Source: a virus | Direction: 5' to 3' (one strand) | Virus record (IMG/VR): IMGVR_UViG_3300046665_000397 | Location: 1 to 39,690 of that record | Length of the DNA: 39,690 bases | Shown here: in pieces, positions 1-6,955 of the stretch | Layout: the number at the start of each line of letters is the position of its first letter | Numbering within the stretch: position 1 is the stretch's first letter | Translations under genes and position numbers: made by a program | The notes under the pieces: model-generated | Seen by the model: only the letters and a program-made list of their open reading frames with translations | Databases searched by the model: none | What the model was told of the DNA's origin: nothing

Positions 1-1
1 A

Positions 2-151
2 AAGCAGTTAGCTACACCTAGAACCGCTATAACAGTAACGCCTTCACAGAAGCTTAGAGCCGAACGTATGTTAGCGTCTGGTCATACACAAGCTGAAGTT
101 GCCGATGCTCTAGGTATATCAACTACTACATTAGCTAAGGTATTCAATTAA
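2..151 (+). CDS. C-terminal end of a helix-turn-helix protein (partial)
   Basis: The open frame enters from the left edge and stops at TAA 149-151, giving 49 residues. The last 25 or so (RMLASGHTQAEVADALGIS and on) look like a resolvase-type helix-turn-helix: a GHTQAEVA first helix, a turn, then a GISTTTLAKVF recognition helix. It is probably a small DNA-binding protein or the tail of a recombinase or regulator. The N-terminus is outside the window, so the family cannot be fixed. Confidence 0.6.
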   Translation, partial: KQLATPRTAITVTPSQKLRAERMLASGHTQAEVADALGISTTTLAKVFN

Positions 152-172
152 TAAAGAAAGGAGACGATCTCA

Positions 173-445
173 ATGAAGCAATCAATGCTAACAACTATAG
201 ATAATCCTTTTAATCCGTTCATGCAGTTTGACGAATGGTATGCTTTTGATGAAGGCAAAGGCTATCACACATGCTCATACTTGGCTAGGATAGCTATCAC
301 ATCAGATGAACTTAGTGAAGAAGAACAAGATAATGAGATTGAGTTAGCGATTGACGAGGTCGTTAAATTAGATGTGCTTGGCATCTATAGAAGGATTGAA
401 AAGGATGAAGAAGTAAGAGCTGTTGAATTAGAAGAACTAAATTAA
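173..445 (+). CDS. Conserved small phage protein of unknown function
   Basis: 90 residues, starting 22 bases after the previous stop, with a good ribosome site (AAAGGAGA) before ATG 173. The sequence has an aromatic N-terminal half (NPFMQFDEWYAFDEGKGYHT) and an acidic C-terminal half. Proteins of this look are common near the packaging genes of Firmicutes phages, but I know of no function. No membrane segment or metal site is visible. Confidence 0.7.
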   Translation: MKQSMLTTIDNPFNPFMQFDEWYAFDEGKGYHTCSYLARIAITSDELSEEEQDNEIELAIDEVVKLDVLGIYRRIEKDEEVRAVELEELN

Positions 446-513
446 TAACTTTTTACTAAACCCTAAACATTAATTTTACAAAGAATTCAAAAGAAATTTT
501 TTAGTTAGGCATA

Positions 514-575
514 GGGGAGGGGGTCTCGCAAAATATACCCCCCTACCACATCGCCCGCCCCCTAAAAAAATCCCC
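514..575. other. GC-rich candidate cos / packaging-initiation region
   Basis: In an AT-rich genome this stretch holds runs of 4-6 G or C: GGGGAGGGGG at 514-523, CCCCCC at 538-543, CCCGCCCCC at 554-562 and CCCCGGAGGG at 572-581. AGGGGGT (518-524) can pair with ACCCCCCT (537-544). The minus strand carries four G-runs and could form a G-quadruplex. HK97-type phages that pair HNH endonuclease with terminase cut at GC-rich cos sites just upstream of these genes, which fits the position. No nick site can be assigned from sequence alone. Confidence 0.35.
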
Positions 576-589
576 GGAGGGATATTTGG

Positions 590-702
590 CTGGACATTTT
601 CACACGTGGCAGCGGTCTTTCACAATAAACAGGTTGTGGTGATCCTGTTCTCCTTTCAAAGAAGTGTTTGAAACTACTTCTGCCACGTCTGAAAGTGCCC
701 AG
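590..702 (+). ncRNA. Strongly folded element (structured leader RNA or packaging-site RNA/DNA)
   Basis: A long closing helix joins 590-602 to 690-702 (12 of 13 positions pair, one by G-T wobble, one A-C mismatch). It continues after a C-C mismatch with nine perfect pairs, 604-612 (ACGTGGCAG) with 680-688 (CTGCCACGT). Inside are two hairpins: AACAGG 628-633 with CCTGTT 644-649, and AAGT-GTT 662-668 with AAC-t-ACTT 672-679. The element ends 25 bases before the start of the transglycosylase gene and lies just right of the cos-like stretch. It could be a leader RNA of the late operon, a separate RNA acting in packaging, or a structured DNA site. I see no promoter of the right-arm type in front of it. 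Confidence 0.6.
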
Positions 703-727
703 AAACTAAGTAAGAGAGGAGCATATC

Positions 728-1450
728 ATGAAAAAAATGTTGGACAAGCCATCTAAAACTATACCATGTATAATGATGCTGATGTTATTAAGTCTTGTGA
801 GTTTTAAAGGAGACTCAAGATTTGTCGAGACTGTAAAAGTCGAATCATCAATGACTCAAAATTTGGAGGTTGAAGATAAAAGTAGCAACAAAGTAGTTGT
901 GGTATCAACTCCAGTAGTATCAACTCCAGTATCAGTAGAAGAGATTAAACAAAAACCAGTATATAAACCAAGGATTGATACAGTCCAAAAAGTAAAAATA
1001 CAAGCTAAGAAGAAACCAGCCTTGTCTCGTGGAGGGTCCCCCATCAAACAAACTGCTGAAGTAGAAACTATAAAGATCTATATAAGACAAATAGCTTCGA
1101 AATATGACATGGACCCAGAGCTCATCATGAGCGTCGTTTATCAGGAATCAAGATTTAATCCAAACGCAAAGAATGGCAATTGTCTTGGGTTGATGCAAGT
1201 TAGCAAACGATGGCATTCGAGCAGGGCCGCTAAACTTGGTGTCAAAGATTTCTACGACCCTTATAGTAACATACTACTTGGCGTTGATTATCTATCCGAA
1301 CTACACGCTCAATATAAAGATATGAGACTGGTTCTGATGTTATATAACATGGAGCATAAGACAGCCCTTAGATTGTATAAAAGTGGACAGATAAGTAATT
1401 ATGCAAAAACAATAATATCAAGAGCAGGAGAATATAAGAAAGGAGAGTGA
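728..1450 (+). CDS. Membrane-anchored lytic transglycosylase (SLT/lysozyme-like fold)
   Basis: 240 residues. A hydrophobic segment at about 12-26 forms a signal peptide or anchor, followed by a Val/Thr/Lys-rich linker to about 112 and a C-terminal transglycosylase domain. The catalytic Glu is E140 in VVYQESRFNP, with the family GLMQV motif at 154-158 and the equivalent of AYN at LYNM 205-208. The family cuts the MurNAc-GlcNAc bond in peptidoglycan. Start ATG 728 has an AGAGGAG ribosome site. It is unusual for such an enzyme to be the first gene of the packaging operon, 7 bases before the small terminase. It may act in DNA entry or lysis. The domain call is firm, the role is not. Confidence 0.85.
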   Translation: MKKMLDKPSKTIPCIMMLMLLSLVSFKGDSRFVETVKVESSMTQNLEVEDKSSNKVVVVSTPVVSTPVSVEEIKQKPVYKPRIDTVQKVKIQAKKKPALSRGGSPIKQTAEVETIKIYIRQIASKYDMDPELIMSVVYQESRFNPNAKNGNCLGLMQVSKRWHSSRAAKLGVKDFYDPYSNILLGVDYLSELHAQYKDMRLVLMLYNMEHKTALRLYKSGQISNYAKTIISRAGEYKKGE

Positions 1451-1457
1451 AGTAACG

Positions 1458-1793
1458 ATGGCCGCTTCTAGAAAAGACGAACCAAAGAGACGACGTGCCC
1501 CAGCCACAACGCCAGAAGCAAGAGAAAATCAGATGATATCCCTAGCAGTCGATTTGGCGGAGAGACAACTTCTTGAAGGTACGGCATCGTCACAAGTAAT
1601 ATCTCACTTCCTAAAACTCGGGTCGACAAGGGAACGCCTCGAGAAGGAACGATTGGAGAAAGAGAATGAACTTTTAACGGCAAAAACCGACGCTATAAAA
1701 TCGCAGAAAGATCAGGAGAAATTATACAAGAATGCACTCAATGCAATGCGTAGTTATAGTGGACGTGGGGGTTCTGATGACGATGAAGATTAA
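1458..1793 (+). CDS. terS: Probable terminase small subunit
   Basis: 111 residues. The N-terminus is basic (KDEPKRRRAPATTPEARENQ). The centre reads LAERQLLEGTASSQVISHFLKLGS, a pattern I associate with small packaging proteins encoded next to HNH genes in Firmicutes phages. A charged, probably coiled helix (about 57-92) and an acidic tail follow. Position between cos-like DNA and HNH/large terminase supports a DNA-recognition role in packaging. The call rests on neighbourhood and overall pattern, as there is no clear enzymatic motif. Confidence 0.55.
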   Translation: MAASRKDEPKRRRAPATTPEARENQMISLAVDLAERQLLEGTASSQVISHFLKLGSTRERLEKERLEKENELLTAKTDAIKSQKDQEKLYKNALNAMRSYSGRGGSDDDED

Positions 1794-2202
1794 AATTAGA
1801 ACTTATACAGAGTTGATGGAATTGAAAACCTTCGAAGAGAGATTCAGATATTTGATGTTAGCTGGAGTAGTTGGTCAAAAAACATTTGGATATGACAGAT
1901 ATTTAAATCAAATATTATATGCTTCCGATAGATGGAAGAAAACAAGAAACGACATTATAATAAGAGATAATGCGTGCGACCTTGGAGTAAAGGATAACGA
2001 TATATATAGTAGAATATTCGTACATCATATGAATCCGATACCAGCAGATGAGTTTGATATGGATAATGATGAATACTACGACCCTGAGTTTCTAATATGT
2101 ACATCCAAGTTAACGCATGACGCCGTACACTATGGAGATGAGAAATTATTAATAAAAACGCCAAAGGAAAGAAGACCTAACGATACCTGTCCATGGCGAT
2201 AA
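1777..2202 (+). CDS. HNH endonuclease of the packaging module
   Basis: 141 residues from ATG 1777. This start lies five bases after GGGGG (1766-1771 region) and overlaps the end of the small terminase by 17 bases. An earlier in-frame ATG at 1732 lacks a ribosome site and would overlap much more. The core is an HNH/beta-beta-alpha-metal fold: RDNACDLG, then FVHHMNPIPADEF, then EFLICTSKLTHDAVHYG, ending RRPNDTCPWR. Such HNH proteins work with the terminase for cos cleavage in HK97-like phages. The paired His in VHHMNP and the His in THDAVH are the expected metal and catalytic residues. Confidence 0.85.
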   Translation: MTMKIKIRTYTELMELKTFEERFRYLMLAGVVGQKTFGYDRYLNQILYASDRWKKTRNDIIIRDNACDLGVKDNDIYSRIFVHHMNPIPADEFDMDNDEYYDPEFLICTSKLTHDAVHYGDEKLLIKTPKERRPNDTCPWR

Positions 2203-2222
2203 TATAATAAAGGGGGATGTAT

Positions 2223-2528
2223 ATGGATTATCGTAAATTTAGTCAGAGGACTAACGAAAAACAACCTATGAATGAAGCTGTGATAACAAAAGTTGAAGCA
2301 GATATAGACCCACCAAAAGAATCCAAGGATGGAATAGTATCTACTCAATATAGGTTAAACGTGAGAGAAGAACCAAGCACTAATGGCTCTATACTAGCCA
2401 CATTAGACCCACATAATAAAATCCTTGTAGAAGAGATTAAAGGTAGTTGGTGTCTAATATATACCAGTTTTGGTGTTAAAGGTTATGTTATGTCAAAATA
2501 CATTAGGATAGGAGGCGACAATGGATAG
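2223..2528 (+). CDS. SH3-domain (SH3b) protein
   Basis: 101 residues from ATG 2223, six bases after GGGGG (2212-2216). The ATG at 2217 abuts that ribosome site and is unlikely to be used. Residues from about 42 match a bacterial SH3 repeat: RLNVREEPSTNGSILATL, a KGSWCLIYT core and a GVKGYVMSKYI end. Such domains bind cell-wall peptides or proteins. The N-terminal 40 residues are unassigned. The last 8 bases overlap the next gene. A wall-binding domain here may pair with the transglycosylase upstream. Confidence 0.75.
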   Translation: MDYRKFSQRTNEKQPMNEAVITKVEADIDPPKESKDGIVSTQYRLNVREEPSTNGSILATLDPHNKILVEEIKGSWCLIYTSFGVKGYVMSKYIRIGGDNG

Positions 2529-2898
2529 TATACTTGATTCTATAAAGGGACTATTCGGAATCGCGGCCGACGTAACACACTTCGATCCGGATATAATAAT
2601 GGGCATTAATACTGGAATTATGACATTGACTCAACTTGGAGTTGGACCTAGTGAAGGATTCCTAATCTCTAATTCAACTGCAAAATGGTCAGATTTCATT
2701 GGCGATAGAAAAGATATAGAAGGTGTAAAAACCTATTTATTTCTAAATACAAAGCTGACATTCGACACACCAACCAATTCATACCTTGTTGAGGCTATAA
2801 ATAGGAAGATGACCGAACTTGAATGGAGACTAAATGTTAATGTGGATAAACCTATTCCAGTTATTCCAGATACTACAGTAGAAGAGGGGGGACTGTAA
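2521..2898 (+). CDS. Head-tail connector-like phage protein
   Basis: 125 residues with pattern MDSILDSIKGLFGI...THFDPDIIMGINTGIMTLTQLGVGPSEGF...WSDFIGD...VKTYLFLNTKLTFDTP...EAINRKMTELEWRLN. This alternation of helices, with a conserved GVGP turn and ELEWRLN end, is what I recall for small all-helical connector-type proteins of Firmicutes siphophages (gp6-like). It overlaps the SH3 gene by 8 bases and ends exactly before the next TTG start, so the genes are translationally coupled. Function is inferred from pattern and position only. Confidence 0.5.
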   Translation: MDSILDSIKGLFGIAADVTHFDPDIIMGINTGIMTLTQLGVGPSEGFLISNSTAKWSDFIGDRKDIEGVKTYLFLNTKLTFDTPTNSYLVEAINRKMTELEWRLNVNVDKPIPVIPDTTVEEGGL

Positions 2899-3276
2899 TT
2901 GAATACTAATTATTTAAACCATTACGGCATTCTCGGTATGAGATGGGGTCGCAGAAGTTCTAATTCAACAATTGAAAGACCTACCACAGTAATAAGACGT
3001 ACTAGCGAGGACCATGATAAGAGAATGTCATTAAAAGGTAAGAAAATACATGAATTATCGAATGACGAATTAAGAACTTATACCCAGCGTATGGCATTAG
3101 AGAGACAATATAAAGAAATTTCGAAGTCTGAAATTGGCTTTGGTAAAAAGTTAGTTAATGATATCATAAGTACTGCTACTAAAGGTGCAAAAGATATGGC
3201 CTTGAGTTACGTCAACAAACAAGCTGCTAAAATGGTTGAGGATTTGATAAAGAAAACTACGAAAGCTGCTACATAA
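2899..3276 (+). CDS. Small basic phage protein with N-terminal GMRWG motif
   Basis: 125 residues. The start is TTG 2899, seven bases after a G-rich ribosome site (GAGGGGGG), directly following the previous TAA. The N-terminus carries HYGILGMRWG, a motif that recurs at the start of many head-region proteins of Firmicutes phages, sometimes ahead of proteases or scaffold-like proteins. The rest is Lys-rich and helical. No catalytic residues are visible. A structural or assembly role in the head is a guess based on position just before the large terminase. Confidence 0.6.
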   Translation: MNTNYLNHYGILGMRWGRRSSNSTIERPTTVIRRTSEDHDKRMSLKGKKIHELSNDELRTYTQRMALERQYKEISKSEIGFGKKLVNDIISTATKGAKDMALSYVNKQAAKMVEDLIKKTTKAAT

Positions 3277-3287
3277 AGGTGATATAA

Positions 3288-5033
3288 ATGGCATTATCAA
3301 ATACCGCAACACCTAAATATTACGGAGAATTTCGTGAAGCAGTAATAAATGGCGATATACCAGTTTGCAGAGAAATTTCAATGGAAATGAATCGTATAGA
3401 CGGGTTGATAAATAACCCAGCCATCTATTACGATGGTAAAGCAGTTGATGGATTCATTGAATATTGTGAAAATGAATTAACCCTAACAGATGGTTCGGAT
3501 TTAATATTACTTGACTCATTTAAAGTTTGGGCCGAGCAGGCACTTGGGTGGTTCTACTTTGTTGAAAGAAGTGTTTATGTTCCAAACCAAGATGGCCGAG
3601 GCGGTAAATTCGTCCGTAAGCAGGTTAAAAAGAGACTTGTAAATAAACAATATCTAATAGTTGCCCGTGGAGCAGCTAAATCGATGTATGGGTCATGTAT
3701 CCAGAATTACTTCTTAAATGTTGACACTTCTACTACCCAACAACTAACTACAGCCCCAACCATGAAGCAAGCCGAAGAAGTTCTATCGCCAATAAGAACC
3801 GCAATAACGCGTTCGAGAGGTCCGCTATATAAATTCCTAACTGATGGCTCATTACAAAATACGACAGGTTCAAAAGCAAACCGTGTTAAGCTTGCGTCAA
3901 CAAAGAAAGGAATTGAGAATTTCCTGACTGGTTCCACATTAGAGATACGACCTATGACAATAGACAAGTTACAAGGGCGTAGGGATAAGGTTGCTACAGT
4001 CGATGAATGGTTGTCGGGAGATATTCGCGAAGATGTAATCGGAGCTATCGAACAGGGTGCATCCAAACAGGATGATTATCTTATTATAGCTATGAGTTCA
4101 GAAGGCACAGTTCGTAATGGTAGTGGCGATACAATCAAAATGGAACTCTTAGATATACTTAAGGGTGAATATGTTAATCCACATGTATCCATTTGGTGGT
4201 ATAAGTTAGATGATATTAAGGAAATTAATGACCCATCTATGTGGTTAAAGGCAAATCCTAATCTTGAAAAAACTGTAACTTATGAAGTATACCAGCAAGA
4301 TGTCGAAAGAGCTGAGAAGGCTCCAGCTGCTAGGAATGATATTCTAGCTAAGAGATTTGGTATTCCAATGGAAGGCTACACATATTTCTTCACTTATGAA
4401 GAGACATTAACTCATAGAAAGCGTAGCTTCTGGGGATTACCTTGTGCATTGGGCGCCGACTTATCTCAGGGAAATGACTTCTGTGCATTCACTTTCTTAT
4501 TTCCATTGAGGAATGAAGAGTTCGGTGTGAAAACCAGAGCTTATATTAGCGAATTAACTCTTATGAAACTACCAGCAGCTATGCGTATAAAATATAATAG
4601 TTTTATTGATGAGGGCAGTTTAATTGTATTAGATGGCACAGTCCTTGATATGATGGAAGTGTATGATGACCTTGATAAGCATATAAACGATTTACAATAT
4701 GATATTAGATGTTTTGGATTTGACCCATATAATGCTAAAGAATTTGTAACTCGTTGGGAAAATGAAAACGGTCCATTTGGACTAGAGAAAGTAATACAAG
4801 GAGCTAAGACTGAATCAGTTCCATTGGGCGAATTAAAAACTCTATCTGAGGAACGAATGTTACTATTTGATGAGGAATTAATGTCATTTACTATGGGCAA
4901 TGCTGTTACATTAGAAGATACAAATGGTAATCGTAAGCTATTAAAGAAGAGATATGAACAAAAGATAGATAACGTATCGGCATTAATGGATGCTTATGTT
5001 GCCTATAAAGCTAACAAAGATGCTTTTGAATAA
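3288..5033 (+). CDS. terL: Terminase large subunit (ATPase and nuclease)
   Basis: 581 residues, the DNA-packaging motor. The ATPase domain shows Walker A ARGAAKS at 126-132, Walker B VATVDE at 235-240, and coupling motif IIAMSSEG at about 266-273. The RNase H-like nuclease domain follows with GADLSQGND (D391), CFGFDP (D479) and a C-terminal Asp in the KIDNVSALMDA region. Length and motif order fit the HK97/Terminase_1 class. The ribosome site AAAGGTG precedes ATG 3288. It sits right before the portal, the normal order. Confidence 0.95.
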   Translation: MALSNTATPKYYGEFREAVINGDIPVCREISMEMNRIDGLINNPAIYYDGKAVDGFIEYCENELTLTDGSDLILLDSFKVWAEQALGWFYFVERSVYVPNQDGRGGKFVRKQVKKRLVNKQYLIVARGAAKSMYGSCIQNYFLNVDTSTTQQLTTAPTMKQAEEVLSPIRTAITRSRGPLYKFLTDGSLQNTTGSKANRVKLASTKKGIENFLTGSTLEIRPMTIDKLQGRRDKVATVDEWLSGDIREDVIGAIEQGASKQDDYLIIAMSSEGTVRNGSGDTIKMELLDILKGEYVNPHVSIWWYKLDDIKEINDPSMWLKANPNLEKTVTYEVYQQDVERAEKAPAARNDILAKRFGIPMEGYTYFFTYEETLTHRKRSFWGLPCALGADLSQGNDFCAFTFLFPLRNEEFGVKTRAYISELTLMKLPAAMRIKYNSFIDEGSLIVLDGTVLDMMEVYDDLDKHINDLQYDIRCFGFDPYNAKEFVTRWENENGPFGLEKVIQGAKTESVPLGELKTLSEERMLLFDEELMSFTMGNAVTLEDTNGNRKLLKKRYEQKIDNVSALMDAYVAYKANKDAFE

Positions 5034-5050
5034 GAGGGGGAGGTTTAAAA

Positions 5051-6388
5051 GTGGCAGGAAAGTTTAAAGACATATTAAAACATGCATGGAATGCATTTAC
5101 CAATAAAGACCCAACCGATGATTATAAAGGTCATGGACCGAGTTATTCATATAGGCCTGATAGACCAAGATTAACTCGTGGAAATGAGCGATCAATTGTA
5201 ACATCAATATATAATCGTATTGCTATAGACGTATCATCTATTGCAATTAACCATGTTAAAGTAGATGATAATGGTCGTTTTCTATCTATAGTTCCTTCAA
5301 AATTAAACGAATGTTTAACCGTGGAGGCAAATATAGACCAGACGGGGAGGTCATTTATTCAGGACGCAGTAATGTCCATGTTAGATGAGGGCTGCGTAGC
5401 AATAGTTCCAGTAGACACAACTGGAGACCCGTACCTGTCAGGCGCTTATGATGTCTTAACAATGCGTACTGGTAAAGTTATAGCATGGTATCCAAAAGAT
5501 GTTAAGGTTCGTATCTATAATGAAAGAACTGGACTACATGAAGATATTGATGTACCAAAGAAATTAACTTGTATTATAGAGAATCCTTTATATTCAGTTA
5601 TAAACGAACATAATTCTACAATGCAAAGATTAGTTTCGAAACTAAATTTATTAGATAGCATCGATCAACAGAGTGGGTCTGGTAAATTGGATTTATTAAT
5701 TCAATTACCTTATATAATAAAGACTGCCGCACGAAGAGAACAGGCTGAACAACGTAGAAAAGACATAGAAGACCAATTGGTTGGTTCTAAGTATGGAATT
5801 GCATACACTGATGGAACCGAAAAAGTTATACAGTTAAATCGTCCAGTAGAGAACAATCTAATGGGTCAAATTGAATTCCTAACGAGTATGCTATATAGCC
5901 AGCTAGGGATCACTCAGAGCATATTAGATGGTACCGCTGACGAGAAGACAATGCTTAACTATTACAATAGGTCTATCGAGCCTTTTATAGCGGCCTTAGT
6001 TGATGAAATGAAACGAAAATTTCTAACTAGAACCGCTAGGACACAGAAACAGACAATAATGTTCTTAAGAGACCCATTTAAATTAGTCCCTATAAGTCAG
6101 TTAGCTGATATAGCTGACAAATTTACTAGGAATGAAATATTATCTTCTAATGATGTGAGAGGTATTGTTGGGTTCAAACCATCATCCGATCCAAAGGCAG
6201 AGGAACTTAGGAATAAGAACATAAGCGGTAATGGAGACCAACCTCAGCTTCAAAATGGTAGTGTAGCATCGACAGATGATGAAATCGATGAAGACGATAA
6301 TGCAATTGATGAACAGGATGCTATATTTAACGACCTGCTGTATAAATTAGAATCTGATATCGACGATATATTAGGCGGTGACAATTGA
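5051..6388 (+). CDS. Portal protein
   Basis: 445 residues from GTG 5051, which follows a strong GAGGGGGAGG ribosome site. Features of HK97-type portals include an early RDRPRLTRGNERSIVTSIYNRIAIDVSS segment, a central beta-rich region, and a C-terminal stem region with TQSILDGTADEKTMLNYYNRSIEPF and LGITQS. The last 50 residues are very acidic. The portal forms the dodecameric ring at the packaging vertex and binds the terminase. Its TGA overlaps the next ATG (TGATG). Confidence 0.92.
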   Translation: MAGKFKDILKHAWNAFTNKDPTDDYKGHGPSYSYRPDRPRLTRGNERSIVTSIYNRIAIDVSSIAINHVKVDDNGRFLSIVPSKLNECLTVEANIDQTGRSFIQDAVMSMLDEGCVAIVPVDTTGDPYLSGAYDVLTMRTGKVIAWYPKDVKVRIYNERTGLHEDIDVPKKLTCIIENPLYSVINEHNSTMQRLVSKLNLLDSIDQQSGSGKLDLLIQLPYIIKTAARREQAEQRRKDIEDQLVGSKYGIAYTDGTEKVIQLNRPVENNLMGQIEFLTSMLYSQLGITQSILDGTADEKTMLNYYNRSIEPFIAALVDEMKRKFLTRTARTQKQTIMFLRDPFKLVPISQLADIADKFTRNEILSSNDVRGIVGFKPSSDPKAEELRNKNISGNGDQPQLQNGSVASTDDEIDEDDNAIDEQDAIFNDLLYKLESDIDDILGGDN

Positions 6389-6936
6389 TGAAAGTACCGA
6401 TTGATAAACCATCAATTATGCATTACTCATCTAAGTATTATGATCCGGCTAAAGCCCATGAATACTATTTGAATAAGAGAAAATTAAAGCCTAAACGTAG
6501 AACTACTAAAGGTATGTCCGAAAAACAAAAGGAAGCATGGGAATATTCCAAGGATAATATAACTGAGGAAAGAAAACAAAAAATAGAAGAACTCCGTGAT
6601 AAAACCAATGAAGCTAGGGTTAGGATATCTGCAAAAATTAGAAGCGTTAAAGATAAGTTAGATCCAAAACTCAAAGAATATGAGGCTGAAAGAGCTAAAC
6701 TTATAGCTTCATTAAAGGGAGCTATAGAAGCTTTAAGGACTGAATACGAAAATATATATCAGCGTGAGTATGACAGTATAAGATCTAAAGTTAAGGCCGG
6801 TAAAACCAAAAAGGTTGGCTCTGGTAAGAAAGCGACTAAAAGACAAAAGAATGTAAAGAGTAACAATTCTAAGAAGGTTCAAAATTCTAAACCTTCTAAG
6901 ATGAAAAAGAACATAGAAGAAGTTTTATTAATGTAA
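6388..6936 (+). CDS. Basic coiled-coil protein between portal and capsid (possible scaffold or minor head protein)
   Basis: 182 residues from ATG 6388, overlapping the portal stop. The TTG at 6385 is less likely. It begins with HYSSKYYDPAKAHEYYLNKR, a motif I recognise from head genes of Firmicutes phages. A long charged helical region (about 40-130) follows, then a very Lys-rich tail. It has no enzymatic motif. The position directly before the protease-capsid gene and the coiled-coil character would suit a scaffold or an internal DNA-binding head protein. This is inference only. Confidence 0.6.
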   Translation: MKVPIDKPSIMHYSSKYYDPAKAHEYYLNKRKLKPKRRTTKGMSEKQKEAWEYSKDNITEERKQKIEELRDKTNEARVRISAKIRSVKDKLDPKLKEYEAERAKLIASLKGAIEALRTEYENIYQREYDSIRSKVKAGKTKKVGSGKKATKRQKNVKSNNSKKVQNSKPSKMKKNIEEVLLM

Positions 6937-6955
6937 TAAGAGGGGGAAATTAAAA

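Noticed and set aside
526-551. Upstream half of the array promoter (TCGC with AC at the right spacing) near the left end
   Set aside because: TATAAT is replaced by ACCACA at the required position. The match is probably chance in a GC-rich patch.
590-702. Homologue of phi29 pRNA
   Set aside because: Only the general setting and branched shape agree. There is no sequence or loop-loop similarity, so no homology is claimed.
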